The notes below the pieces were generated by a model. The model made no database searches. It saw only the letters and a program-made list of their open reading frames with translations, and was not told the origin of the DNA. DNA of 64,000 nucleotides, taken from assembly GCA_949287985.1 (NCBI GenBank), contig CASEIN010000062.1, forward strand, positions 1 to 64,000. The letters run 5' to 3'. Below are positions 1 to 8,626 of this stretch, in pieces (positions within the stretch are counted from its first letter, which is position 1; every line of letters begins with the position of its first letter). The stretch comes from Mucispirillum schaedleri. Lineage in GTDB: Bacteria; Chrysiogenota; Deferribacteres; Deferribacterales; Mucispirillaceae. The position numbers and the translations under genes were made by a program.

Positions 1-152
1 ATTTCCTTGATGGTACCACCTAACAGGTCTTTTAAGGCTTCTTGAATATCATTAGCTGATTTAATATCATATTCTGATAATAAATTCGCTATTATTTGAC
101 GCTTACCCTCCGTCATTACTACTTTGTGTACTGGTTTCTTCCTTTGTGCCAT
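1..152 (-). CDS. IS256-family transposase, N-terminal fragment cut by window edge
   Basis: The minus strand from the ATG at 152 reads MAQRKKPVHKVVMTEGKR, followed by a segment containing DIQEALKDLLGGTIKE. This matches the well-conserved N-terminus of IS256-family (mutator-type) DDE transposases. Only about 50 residues are visible, and the catalytic DDE core would lie beyond base 1. AAGGAGCTTAAGC just upstream of the ATG supplies a ribosome binding site. The reading frame is intact as far as it goes. Identification rests on recognising the N-terminal sequence pattern. Confidence 0.8.
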   Translation of the reverse strand, partial: MAQRKKPVHKVVMTEGKRQIIANLLSEYDIKSANDIQEALKDLLGGTIKE

Positions 153-202
153 GCTTAAGCTCCTTTCATATTTTTTAGTATATCATAGAAAACTTAAGTT
201 TG

Positions 203-232
203 CACTATTTACAGACTTTTTTTCACAGGCTC
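203..232 (-). repeat. candidate terminal inverted repeat of the IS256-type element
   Basis: On the minus strand this stretch begins GAGCCTGTGAAAAAAAGTCT and sits about 50 bases upstream of the transposase start, where an IS256-type terminal repeat is expected. The partner repeat is outside the window, so this remains a positional guess. Confidence 0.4.
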
Positions 233-350
233 TTAATATTATTTCTAAATTTATCTTTAATCTATCTTAATTTAATACTTGTTTTCTATATTCTTTTATT
301 TTATATTTATATACATACTTTATCTAATACATAACTTTAGGATATATTTT

Positions 351-920
351 ATGAATCAAGATAGTTCAAAAATTTTTCCTTTATATATTGTTATTACATT
401 TTCTATTGTTTTAGTTTTTATAAACTATGCTGTTTTTCATTTTTTTGCACATGATAGTAGTGTCCAATACAGCATAGAAAATAATAATATTAATGATATT
501 CTGCTTATTAATTTATTAAGTTTTATTTTAATACCATTGTTTAATTTAACTAATAAATATTTTCCATGTAGTTTTTTTGCTAATAAATATGTTTTCTATA
601 TACTTATTATTTCATTTTTATTATTTTATATTCTAAATTATATATATTTTACAAACACAATGAATGTAAACTCAAGCTTTCCTTTTACTTTATTTGCCCC
701 TTATATATTTCCTTTTACCTTACTTGTCCTTTATATATTTCCTTTTATTATTTATGCTTTGTATAAAATTAGATACTATAATCATTTTTATAATATTAAA
801 CATTATTCATTGAAATTTAATCTACTAACTCTTTTAATCCATATAGCTGCAATTATACTATCATTTATAATTTTTTTAGTTGTATTATCTACTGTAGTTA
901 TAACTGGCTTTATGTCTTAG
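351..920 (+). CDS. small polytopic membrane protein of unknown function
   Basis: The protein is about 189 residues and very hydrophobic (Phe, Ile, Leu, Tyr rich), with four to five likely membrane spans separated by short Asn- and Lys-bearing loops. No family is recognised. A TTG start at 279 is possible, but the ATG at 351 is preferred because AGGA lies about 10 bases upstream and the longer form adds only another hydrophobic run. It sits alone between the insertion sequence and the converging minus-strand block. An internal 30-base direct repeat (681-748) encodes two copies of a ten-residue motif beginning FPFT and ending YI. Its base composition is even more AT-rich than its neighbours. 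Confidence 0.5.
   Translation: MNQDSSKIFPLYIVITFSIVLVFINYAVFHFFAHDSSVQYSIENNNINDILLINLLSFILIPLFNLTNKYFPCSFFANKYVFYILIISFLLFYILNYIYFTNTMNVNSSFPFTLFAPYIFPFTLLVLYIFPFIIYALYKIRYYNHFYNIKHYSLKFNLLTLLIHIAAIILSFIIFLVVLSTVVITGFMS
681..748 (+). repeat. 30-base direct repeat inside membrane protein gene
   Basis: Two near-identical 30-base units (681-710 and 711-740), each beginning CCTTTTAC and ending TTATATATTT, are followed by the first bases of a third at 741-748. They encode FPFTLFAPYI and FPFTLLVLYI, then FPFII, within one predicted membrane segment. Confidence 0.75.
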
Positions 921-928
921 ATTATATT

Positions 929-1183
929 TTATGGGAACATTTCTTTGAAAAAAGATTTTTTCTTCTCTTCCTGTTTTTTAGGCTCTTTTTCTTTTACTTC
1001 TTTTTTATTTTCTTCATAGCTGCTTGTGCCATTCATATTTTCTATTGGCAGCTCATGTAATGATACAGATATTTCACTAACTTCTATATCTGCAATTTCT
1101 GAAAGTAAATTTCGCATTTCACTTATTAATCTTTTCTTTTGCGAACTTGAAATACTTGGTAAATCTATTGAAATATGTGCCAT
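929..1183 (-). CDS. tautomerase-like small protein lacking Pro1, with charged tail
   Basis: The protein has 84 residues. Residues 1-50 (MAHISIDLPSISSSQKKRL, ending around VSVSL-type strand ISVSLHELPIENM) resemble a 4-oxalocrotonate tautomerase subunit: beta strand, helix, beta strand with the usual spacing. The catalytic N-terminal proline that follows Met in this family is replaced by Ala-His, so tautomerase activity by the usual mechanism is unlikely. Residues 55-84 are a Lys/Glu-rich tail ending FFKEMFP. AAGGAAAAG precedes the ATG. It lies directly downstream of ftsK on the same strand, 49 bases away, and may be co-transcribed. Function unknown; the family assignment is tentative. Confidence 0.5.
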   Translation of the reverse strand: MAHISIDLPSISSSQKKRLISEMRNLLSEIADIEVSEISVSLHELPIENMNGTSSYEENKKEVKEKEPKKQEEKKKSFFKEMFP

Positions 1184-1232
1184 TATCTTTTCCTTATCTT
1201 TTAATAACTTTTCCTATCTTTTTATAACTTTC

Positions 1233-3791
1233 CTATTTTTTTATAACTTTTCTAGGTTTTGCCGTGCCATCGCTTGGCTCTAATATTCCACGAGCTTCCA
1301 TCATTTCCACAATTCTTGCTGCCCTGTTATAGCCGATTTTAAAAACACGCTGTATCATAGAAATTGATGCTGTGCCTTTATCCATTACTAAATCTACTGC
1401 ATCATTATATAATGCATCAGTTTCGCCATCATCTTCTTTTCCTGCACTGCTTCCTTCTTTAACTTCCTGCACCATTGCCATATTATAATCTGGCTTGCCA
1501 TATTCTGCCTGCAAGTATTCCACAATACCGCGTACTTCATCATCTGATACAAATGCTCCATGTATCCTGATTGCATCACTTGTGCCAGGTGGTATAAAAA
1601 GGCTGTCCCCCATACCTAAAAGTGTATCTGCTCCGTTTTGGTCAATGATTACCCTTGAATCATTTTTTTGAGATACTTTAAATGAAAGTCTAGCAGGCAT
1701 ATTTGCTTTAATTAAACCTGTAATTACATTTGTTGTAGGCCTTTGTGTTGCTATAATTAAATGAATACCCACAGCACGTGCCATTTGTGCAATACGTGCA
1801 ATACTCATTTCCACATCTTTTCCTGCAACCATCATAAGGTCTGCAAATTCATCTACTATAACTACTAAATATGGCATTTTTTCAGCAGTTTCATCATCTT
1901 TTATTAGTTCATTATAGCCATCTAAATTTCTTACTTTTTTCTCTGCTAAAAGTGTATATCGCCTTGTCATCTCAGCTACTACGTTTTTTAATACACTTGC
2001 TGCAAGCCTTGTATCTGTTACAACTGGCGCCATTAAGTGTGGTATACCTTCATATATACTTAATTCCACCATTTTTGGATCTATCATTATAAATTTTACT
2101 TCTTCAGGTGAAGCTTTAAATAATATTGAGCATATCATTGTATTGATACCTACAGATTTACCACTGCCTGTTGTTCCTGCCACAAGTAAATGGGGCATTT
2201 TTTTAATATCAGACATATATGGTTTGCCTATAACATCTTTTCCTAATGCTACCGTTAATGGTGATTTTGAGTTTTTAAATTCTGGTGTTTTTAAAAGCTC
2301 TTTAATAGATACTGCCTGTCTATTTTTATTAGGTATTTCTATACCTACTGCATTTTTCCCAGGGATTGGGGCAATTATCCTAATTGATAATGCACTTAAA
2401 CTTAAAGCTAAATCATTTTCTAATGCTGCGATTTTAGAAACTCTTGTTCCTGCTGATGGTTCAAATTCAAACATAGTAACAACAGGACCTGGCTGAATTG
2501 CTCTTACTGTGCCTGAAATTCCAAAATCTAATAACTTATCAGTTAAAAGCTCACCTTGAGCTTTCATTTCTTTCTCACTAACTTGGACTATCTTACTTTT
2601 ATTATCCTGCAATATACCAAGTGGAATATTGTAATTTGCAAAAAGCACTGCTTTTGCTTTTTCCATTTTCCTTATTTCTATATCATCTTGGTTTGTTTCT
2701 GATTTTATTTCTTCTTTATTTTCAGCATATGGCTCATCCATATTATTTTCTTCATATGCCTGCCTTATTTCCACATTTTCTTTTACTTCTTCTTTATTTT
2801 CTTCTACATTATTTTGCTGTTCTTCTGTATTTGTTTTATCATGCTCTACATCAACATCAATAATATTGCCTTCTTTTTTTATTTCTTCGCTGTTATTTGA
2901 TATAAACTGGATACTTGATATTGCTTCTAGCTCATCTTTATCAAGAAGTTTTTCAGGCTGTTTTGTATCCTTTACGCCTATTGCGTTATTTTTTATATTT
3001 TCTTCTTTACTTTCTATGCCAAAAAGTTTTGTTTTTATTTTAGTAATAAAAGCGTGTATTCTTTCTTTTATTGTTTCTTCATCTATTTCTTCATCTTCAT
3101 ATACTTCTTCATATTCTTCCTGCTTCTCTTTCTTTTTAGAAGCAAAAATATTTTTAATTACTGAGAAAAATGCTCTTATATACTTAAATAATACTCTAAA
3201 ACCATGCCCCATATCTGAAAATGATATGGAAAAAAGCAGCATACTAAAGGCAACAGTTAGTACTAAAAATACTATTATACCTCCAACCCTGCCTACAAGG
3301 CTCATAATAAAGCTGCTGCCTAATGCTCCTAAAGTTGCTCCTGCTGGCTGTTTAGTAAAATAAAAATCTAAACCACCTATTAATCCACTTATTATAGATA
3401 AACTTATGATTACACCCATACCATAAATAAAACCTAAAACAGGTGCCATCATAAAAGTTAACCCTTTTTTATATCTGTATATTAATATGGATATGTATAT
3501 GGATAGAAATGGAATAAAAAGTGCTGTCCAGCCAAAAAGTATTCCTAAAAAATCTGCAACGTATGCACCAGTTTTTCCAAATAAATTTGCTGGTTTTATA
3601 TCATTATATTTTGAAAATTCTATTGTAGAATAGCCAGGGTCTGCTTCAGAATATGATGTTAATGATAAAAAGAAAAATATAGCTACAAGCCCAAAAAACA
3701 ATAAGAGTATATCTGATGATATACTTTTACTGCCACTGCCGCCTGTTTTTCTTACCTTTTCTTTTTTTATTGTATTCTTACGTTTTCTCAT
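1233..3791 (-). CDS. ftsK: DNA translocase FtsK/SpoIIIE
   Basis: The 852-residue protein pumps chromosomal DNA through the closing septum and supports terminus resolution. The N-terminal ~210 residues contain four hydrophobic membrane segments. Residues ~220-380 form a Glu/Lys-rich linker. The motor domain follows, with Walker A GTTGSGKS near residue 540, Walker B VVIVDEFADLMM and the ATQRP motif. The last ~65 residues (VMDKGTASISMIQRVFKIGYN) are the winged-helix gamma domain that reads orientation sequences. The start overlaps the end of uppP by an ATGA junction, which suggests translational coupling. Length and domain order are normal for the family. Confidence 0.95.
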   Translation of the reverse strand: MRKRKNTIKKEKVRKTGGSGSKSISSDILLLFFGLVAIFFFLSLTSYSEADPGYSTIEFSKYNDIKPANLFGKTGAYVADFLGILFGWTALFIPFLSIYISILIYRYKKGLTFMMAPVLGFIYGMGVIISLSIISGLIGGLDFYFTKQPAGATLGALGSSFIMSLVGRVGGIIVFLVLTVAFSMLLFSISFSDMGHGFRVLFKYIRAFFSVIKNIFASKKKEKQEEYEEVYEDEEIDEETIKERIHAFITKIKTKLFGIESKEENIKNNAIGVKDTKQPEKLLDKDELEAISSIQFISNNSEEIKKEGNIIDVDVEHDKTNTEEQQNNVEENKEEVKENVEIRQAYEENNMDEPYAENKEEIKSETNQDDIEIRKMEKAKAVLFANYNIPLGILQDNKSKIVQVSEKEMKAQGELLTDKLLDFGISGTVRAIQPGPVVTMFEFEPSAGTRVSKIAALENDLALSLSALSIRIIAPIPGKNAVGIEIPNKNRQAVSIKELLKTPEFKNSKSPLTVALGKDVIGKPYMSDIKKMPHLLVAGTTGSGKSVGINTMICSILFKASPEEVKFIMIDPKMVELSIYEGIPHLMAPVVTDTRLAASVLKNVVAEMTRRYTLLAEKKVRNLDGYNELIKDDETAEKMPYLVVIVDEFADLMMVAGKDVEMSIARIAQMARAVGIHLIIATQRPTTNVITGLIKANMPARLSFKVSQKNDSRVIIDQNGADTLLGMGDSLFIPPGTSDAIRIHGAFVSDDEVRGIVEYLQAEYGKPDYNMAMVQEVKEGSSAGKEDDGETDALYNDAVDLVMDKGTASISMIQRVFKIGYNRAARIVEMMEARGILEPSDGTAKPRKVIKK

Positions 3792-4573
3792 AGAAAGATT
3801 ACCACTATAAGCCCTAATATTAAGCAGTATATTGCAAATATTTTTAATTTTGCTCGTCTTATAAATTCCATCATTATTCCTATAACTACAAAACCTGAAA
3901 TAAATGCAGCTATCATTCCTGCCCCATAAGTTACAAGCATAGAATTATCAAATGTAACATCTTTAATTTGTAATATCATTGCTCCAAGTATTGCAGGAAC
4001 TGATAATAAAAAAGAAAACTCTGCTGCTTCCTGCCTTTCTATGCCTAATATGGTGCTTACTGCTATTGTTGTCCCACTGCGGGATATACCCGGTGTTACA
4101 GCAATTCCTTGTGCTATACCTATTATTATACTTCTTGGAGTATCTATTTTATCTCTTCCTTGGAAATAGTCTGATATTACAAGTAATATTGATGTTATAA
4201 TTAATGCATAACCTACAAATATTATTGTGCTAAAATAGTGAAGCATGTATTTTTCAAAAAGAAGCCCTATAATTGCTGTTGGAATTGATGCAATTATTAT
4301 ACCCCATAGAAAACGTTTATTTTCAAAGTAATCTTTTTGAAATCTTTTCATAAAAATTCCAAAAAAAGCTTTTATTATTAAAAATACTCGCTGTCTAAAA
4401 TATATTAATACCACAAGTAATGTTGCCACATGAAGCATAACATCAAACAGCATATTTGGCTCATGCATTTCAAATAAATATTTACCTATTGCCAAATGAC
4501 CAGAACTACTTACAGGTAAAAACTCTGTTAAACCTTGTAATATGCCTAAAATTACTGCTTCAATTACTGACAT
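3788..4573 (-). CDS. uppP: undecaprenyl-diphosphatase (UppP/BacA)
   Basis: This integral membrane enzyme removes a phosphate from undecaprenyl diphosphate to recycle the lipid carrier for peptidoglycan and LPS O-antigen synthesis. The two family motifs are present: GLTEFLPVSSSGHL near the N-terminus and PGISRSGTT in the middle. The ~261 residues form about seven or eight hydrophobic spans, the usual size. The ATG at 4573 is chosen over an upstream GTG (4585) because GGAGAG lies at ideal distance before it. The gene is 14 bases downstream of the RNase J stop and overlaps ftsK by four bases, so these genes form a probable operon. Confidence 0.95.
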   Translation of the reverse strand: MSVIEAVILGILQGLTEFLPVSSSGHLAIGKYLFEMHEPNMLFDVMLHVATLLVVLIYFRQRVFLIIKAFFGIFMKRFQKDYFENKRFLWGIIIASIPTAIIGLLFEKYMLHYFSTIIFVGYALIITSILLVISDYFQGRDKIDTPRSIIIGIAQGIAVTPGISRSGTTIAVSTILGIERQEAAEFSFLLSVPAILGAMILQIKDVTFDNSMLVTYGAGMIAAFISGFVVIGIMMEFIRRAKLKIFAIYCLILGLIVVIFL

Positions 4574-4587
4574 TTTTCTCTCCACAA

Positions 4588-6222
4588 CTATCTATGTATA
4601 TCTATTATTTTTATTATAGGTTTCTTTGTAAACCTTTTTTTAAAAAATCTTTTTATGATTACTTCTGCATATTCTTTAAATTCTTCGCGTGTCTCATCTA
4701 TTTCTATATTATTATATTCGATTAATTGTTCTTTTAATTCGTTAATATATTCTTCTTTTAAATTAAAACCTTCTATTTCTACTATTAAATTATTTTTTTC
4801 TATACTCTTATTCTTCTCTGCCGTATTTACTACCATAACTATACCATTTATTGCAAGTCTTTTTCTTAATTTTAGTTTTTCTATATCCATTATTTCATTC
4901 ATATTTAAATCAACATACATTTTTCCTGCTGGTATTTCTTCTTTATTTATTAGTATTTTATTCTCAAATATTAACTTTTGACCTGCTAGAAAAAAAATAA
5001 TATTTTCTTCGTTCATTCCCTGTTCTTTTGCTAAATCTATATGGGCTGCCAAATGTTGAACTTCACCGTGTATTGGTATTAAATATTTTGGTCTTATTAT
5101 ATTTAACAACATTCTCCCATCATCTTTTGATGCATGGCCTGATACATGTATTATTTCATTATTAGCTGTTATTATCTTTCCACCTTTTTTATATACATTA
5201 TTTATTATATTAATTATACGGTGTTCATTACCGGGGATTATTCTTGATGAAAATATAAATAAATCGTTTTGCTTGACTTTTATATTAGAATAATCATCTT
5301 CTGAAATTTTTGTAATAACACTTGCTCCCTCCCCTTGAGAACCAGTGGCTATGAAACATAACCTATTATTTTCATATTTTTCCATTTGCTTTCTTGATAT
5401 TATATTTTCATCATTTAAACGTATTTTACCATGTTTTCTGGCTATATCTACATTTCTAATTAATGATGAGCCTTCAAGTATAACCTTTCTGTTATATTTT
5501 TCAGCTATATTTATTACAGTTTGAATACGCTCTGTATTTGATGCAAATGTTGTAAAAAATATTCTGCCATTATGCTCTTTAAATATTTTTTCTATATTAT
5601 TAATTACCTCTTTCTCGCCTTTTGTATAACCTTTTTTAATAATATTTGTTGAATCTGCAAGCATACAGTCTATACCATCATTACCCATTTCTATAAATTC
5701 TTTTAAGGGAAAAGGGTTACTGCTTACAGGTGCTGAATCGATTTTATAATCTGAAATATGCAGAAAACTCATTTGGTTTTCTACCTTTATTTTTAAAGCG
5801 TATGTTCCATGGATTGAATGGCTTATTGGATATGGCGTTATTTCAAAATCACCCCATTCAAAAGGTTTAAAATCTTCAAAATATACTTTATGTGGCTCTA
5901 TATTAAATTCTTTTAATCTATTAATCATTACATCATAAGCATATCTTCCTGAAGCCACAATAATATTAGGGTATTTTTCTAATAAAAAACCTGTTGCACC
6001 AATATGGTCCTCATGAGCATGTGTTATGACTAATATTATTTCTTTATTGCTTATTTGTTCTAGATAGGAAAAATCTGGAATGATTAAATCTACACCAGGG
6101 TCATCATTTTTTGTAAATTTAACGCCACAGTCTACTATTAATGCATATCTATCTGTTTCATAGATATACATATTCATTCCTATTTCTCCAGCACCACCAA
6201 GGCTAGATACAGATATTCTCAT
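4588..6222 (-). CDS. rnj: ribonuclease J
   Basis: The ~544-residue enzyme is a metallo-beta-lactamase/beta-CASP ribonuclease with endonuclease and 5'-exonuclease activity in RNA decay and maturation. The metal-binding motif HAHEDHIGA is near residue 70, HSIHG near 135 and the beta-CASP motif HVSGHA near 370. A C-terminal ~110-residue extension is Lys/Glu rich. The ATG at 6222 overlaps the ispF stop in a TGATG junction and has GGAG upstream; the TTG three bases earlier is less likely. Having RNase J in a Gram-negative gene set is notable but known in several phyla. Confidence 0.93.
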   Translation of the reverse strand: MRISVSSLGGAGEIGMNMYIYETDRYALIVDCGVKFTKNDDPGVDLIIPDFSYLEQISNKEIILVITHAHEDHIGATGFLLEKYPNIIVASGRYAYDVMINRLKEFNIEPHKVYFEDFKPFEWGDFEITPYPISHSIHGTYALKIKVENQMSFLHISDYKIDSAPVSSNPFPLKEFIEMGNDGIDCMLADSTNIIKKGYTKGEKEVINNIEKIFKEHNGRIFFTTFASNTERIQTVINIAEKYNRKVILEGSSLIRNVDIARKHGKIRLNDENIISRKQMEKYENNRLCFIATGSQGEGASVITKISEDDYSNIKVKQNDLFIFSSRIIPGNEHRIINIINNVYKKGGKIITANNEIIHVSGHASKDDGRMLLNIIRPKYLIPIHGEVQHLAAHIDLAKEQGMNEENIIFFLAGQKLIFENKILINKEEIPAGKMYVDLNMNEIMDIEKLKLRKRLAINGIVMVVNTAEKNKSIEKNNLIVEIEGFNLKEEYINELKEQLIEYNNIEIDETREEFKEYAEVIIKRFFKKRFTKKPIIKIIDIHR

Positions 6223-6704
6223 CAAGCTCCCTTAATTATTAAAGATGTTGCAAGAGCTGCTATTCCTTCCCCTCTGCCAGTAAAGCCCATTTTTTCTGTT
6301 GTTGTGGCTTTTATTGTAATTGAAGTAGTTTTTATTCCCATTATTTCTGCTAAAACTCTTTGCATTTCTGGGATATATGGAGCAAGTTTTGGCTCTTGCG
6401 CTATTATTTCTGCATCAATATGCGATATACGCCAGTCATCATAATATATCATTTCTGATACGCGTGCTAATAATATTTTAGAGTCTATATCTTTATATTC
6501 TTCCTCTGTATCAGGAAAAAGCATACCAATATCTTTACCAAATGCAGGCCCTGCAAGACTATCTATTACAGCATGGATTAATACATCTGCATCGCTGTGA
6601 CCTAAAAGCCCTTTATCGTGTGGTATTTCTATACCACCAATAATCAGCTTACGCGAACTGTCAAACCTGTGTGAATCAAAGCCTATGCCACATTTAATGT
6701 CCAT
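6222..6704 (-). CDS. ispF: 2-C-methyl-D-erythritol 2,4-cyclodiphosphate synthase
   Basis: IspF cyclises CDP-methylerythritol 2-phosphate in the MEP isoprenoid pathway and works as a cytoplasmic trimer. The 160 residues are the standard length. Signature pieces are GIGFDSHRF at the start, with metal-binding Asp and His, GHSDADVLIHAVIDSL with the zinc-binding His, and GFTGRGEGIAA at the C-terminus. IspD, often adjacent or fused, is not seen here. The stop codon overlaps the RNase J start by one base, which suggests coupling. Upstream of uppP, it supplies precursors for the same lipid carrier, a plausible functional link. Confidence 0.95.
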   Translation of the reverse strand: MDIKCGIGFDSHRFDSSRKLIIGGIEIPHDKGLLGHSDADVLIHAVIDSLAGPAFGKDIGMLFPDTEEEYKDIDSKILLARVSEMIYYDDWRISHIDAEIIAQEPKLAPYIPEMQRVLAEIMGIKTTSITIKATTTEKMGFTGRGEGIAALATSLIIKGA

Positions 6705-6725
6705 AAACCACCCTGTATACAGTTA

Positions 6726-8015
6726 TTATTTACTTTCTTCAGGCTTTAATATATATACAGCCTTACTTCCTTTAAATATTTCTGCAGCTTTTATTAAATC
6801 TTCTTTTTTAATATGTTTTAGCACATCTACATACTTTTCATAATAATCAGCACCAAGTCCCATTGTTTCAAAAAATGCCATTGTCCATGCAAGGCTGCCG
6901 TTTGACTGGGTTTCCATTAATGATGAACCTAGTATTGATTTTTTTGCTTTTTCTATTTCCTGCTCTGTTATTGTATCTTTTAAATTAAAGTTAATTTCTT
7001 CTATTTTATTTATTGCTGATTCTACATTTTTATAATCTAATCCCATAGATATAAAAAACCTTGATGAACAATATCTTGATGGATAGCCTGCTCCAACAGC
7101 ATATGCATAGCTTGAGTTTTTACGTATTTCTGTAAAATATCTGGAACTCATGCCGCCACCTAATATATCAGTTAATACTTTTAGTGCAGCATAGTCTTCA
7201 CTTCTTGCATCTGGTGCATTATAGCCAATATATACTTTTGACTGTTTTATTCTAGAATCTGTTACTTCTTTACGTTTGTCTTCTGTAATTAGGCTGTTTG
7301 TGCAGTCATATTCATATGGGCTGCCCTTATCCAGCTTTGAAAGAGTATTTGATAATTTTTTTTCAAGCTCATTATTAAAGTTACCTGCTATTACTGCTAC
7401 TATATATGATGATTTAATATTTACTTTATAGTAACTTTCTATATCTTCATATTTTATATTTTTTACAGAACTTTCTTCTCCTTCTAAAGGCATTGCATAA
7501 GGCGAACCTTCAAATGCTAGAGCCATAAAACCGTTTTGTGCAATTAGGTTTGGATTATCAAGAGATGTTTTTAATTCATCTAAATGCTGCACTTTTTCTC
7601 TTTCAAATATTTCTTTATCAAATACAGGGTTTACTAGAAATGTTTCAAAATCACTATATACTTTATCTAGTTCATTTGTTGGTATTGAAAGTCGGACTTC
7701 AAAAGCAAAAGGGGATACTTTTGCACTTATATTACCACCGTAATATTCTACAGTTTCAAGTATTTTATTGCTTTTTACCCAAACTCTTGAAAACAATGCT
7801 CCAATACCATTATTTTCCTGCTTTTCAGCAAATAAACCACCTTTTACCATTAATTGTATAGTTACTGTTTTTGTAAAATCTCTTTTTTTGGTTACAATAG
7901 TTGCACCTGTGCTATTATCTGCCATCTTACCTTTCTCCGAAAGAAATACCATTACCGTCATGTTTGCTAATATTAATACAACTATGACTATTATTAAAAC
8001 TTTTAATTTATTCAT
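6726..8015 (-). CDS. M16-family zinc peptidase homologue lacking the active-site motif, membrane-anchored
   Basis: The protein has 429 residues with one N-terminal transmembrane anchor (residues 5-26) followed by an M16 (pitrilysin/processing peptidase) fold. Family hallmarks include KVQHLDELKTSLDNPNLIA, the R/Y region NSSYAYAVGAGY and ILGGGMSSRYFTEIR. The zinc-binding HxxEH is absent; the equivalent position reads GIGALFSRVW. It therefore looks like a non-catalytic M16 subunit. Such subunits usually pair with an active one, but no partner is present in the window. It is two bases downstream of purN and probably co-transcribed with the purine genes. The periplasmic location is inferred from the anchor. 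Confidence 0.8.
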   Translation of the reverse strand: MNKLKVLIIVIVVLILANMTVMVFLSEKGKMADNSTGATIVTKKRDFTKTVTIQLMVKGGLFAEKQENNGIGALFSRVWVKSNKILETVEYYGGNISAKVSPFAFEVRLSIPTNELDKVYSDFETFLVNPVFDKEIFEREKVQHLDELKTSLDNPNLIAQNGFMALAFEGSPYAMPLEGEESSVKNIKYEDIESYYKVNIKSSYIVAVIAGNFNNELEKKLSNTLSKLDKGSPYEYDCTNSLITEDKRKEVTDSRIKQSKVYIGYNAPDARSEDYAALKVLTDILGGGMSSRYFTEIRKNSSYAYAVGAGYPSRYCSSRFFISMGLDYKNVESAINKIEEINFNLKDTITEQEIEKAKKSILGSSLMETQSNGSLAWTMAFFETMGLGADYYEKYVDVLKHIKKEDLIKAAEIFKGSKAVYILKPEESK

Positions 8016-8017
8016 TT

Positions 8018-8626
8018 TTATTTCCTAATAGTTATTTTTCTACCTTCTAATATTACTTTCCCAGAAGTAATAAGTGATACAGCTTCAGAATATGCTATGT
8101 GTTCCTGCTTTAATATACGTTCAGAAAGAGTTTCCTCTGTATCATCATCATATACTTCTACTACTTTTTGTAATATTATTGCTCCACTATCCATTCCACC
8201 ATCTACAAAATGCACTGTGCAGCCACTATATTTTACACCATATTCTAATGCCTGTTTCTGTGCATGAAGCCCTTTAAATGATGGCAGTAATGCTGGGTGA
8301 ATGTTTATGATTTTATTTTCATAAGCTGAAATTAATTCATCTGTAACAATACGCATATAACCTGCTAAACATATTAGCTCTATATTATATTGTTTTAATG
8401 ATTTAACAATTAACCTATCATACTCCTGCCTGTCTTTATATTCTTTTGATGGAATAACTATAACAGGTATGTTTTCTTTTTTTGCATAATCTAAGCCTAA
8501 TGCATCTTCTTTATTTGAAAATACGACACTTATTTCTGCATTTTTAATTACACCTTTTTTTATATTTTCATGCAGTGCAATAAAATTACTGCCTCTGCCT
8601 GAAATAAATACTGCTATATTAATCAA
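8018..8626 (-). CDS. purN: phosphoribosylglycinamide formyltransferase
   Basis: PurN transfers a formyl group from 10-formyl-THF to GAR in purine synthesis. Recognisable motifs are FISGRGSNFIAL (phosphate-binding loop), LAGYMRIV, NIHPALLPSFKG with the catalytic His, and GCTVHFVDGGMDSG with the catalytic Asp. No ATG is available. A TTG at 8626 is chosen because AAAGG lies eight bases upstream; another TTG at 8632 is too close to it. The start overlaps the purM stop by eight bases, as often seen for purM-purN. About 202 residues, normal. Confidence 0.93.
   Translation of the reverse strand: MINIAVFISGRGSNFIALHENIKKGVIKNAEISVVFSNKEDALGLDYAKKENIPVIVIPSKEYKDRQEYDRLIVKSLKQYNIELICLAGYMRIVTDELISAYENKIINIHPALLPSFKGLHAQKQALEYGVKYSGCTVHFVDGGMDSGAIILQKVVEVYDDDTEETLSERILKQEHIAYSEAVSLITSGKVILEGRKITIRK

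Larger units (their letters stand above)
1..232 (-). mobile_element. IS256-family insertion sequence, left part only
   Basis: The window opens inside an insertion sequence transcribed towards lower coordinates. It holds the first 50 codons of an IS256-type transposase and about 80 bases of upstream end sequence. The likely outer end is near base 232, where the minus strand reads GAGCCTGTGAAAAAAAGTCT, a candidate terminal inverted repeat. The other end and the target duplication lie outside the window, so completeness cannot be judged. The boundary is inferred from position, not from a matched repeat. Confidence 0.7.

Noticed and set aside
2143-2496. Opposite-strand frame across the ftsK motor domain
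   Set aside because: It is antisense to the conserved Walker A region and has no ribosome binding site; a shadow of ftsK.
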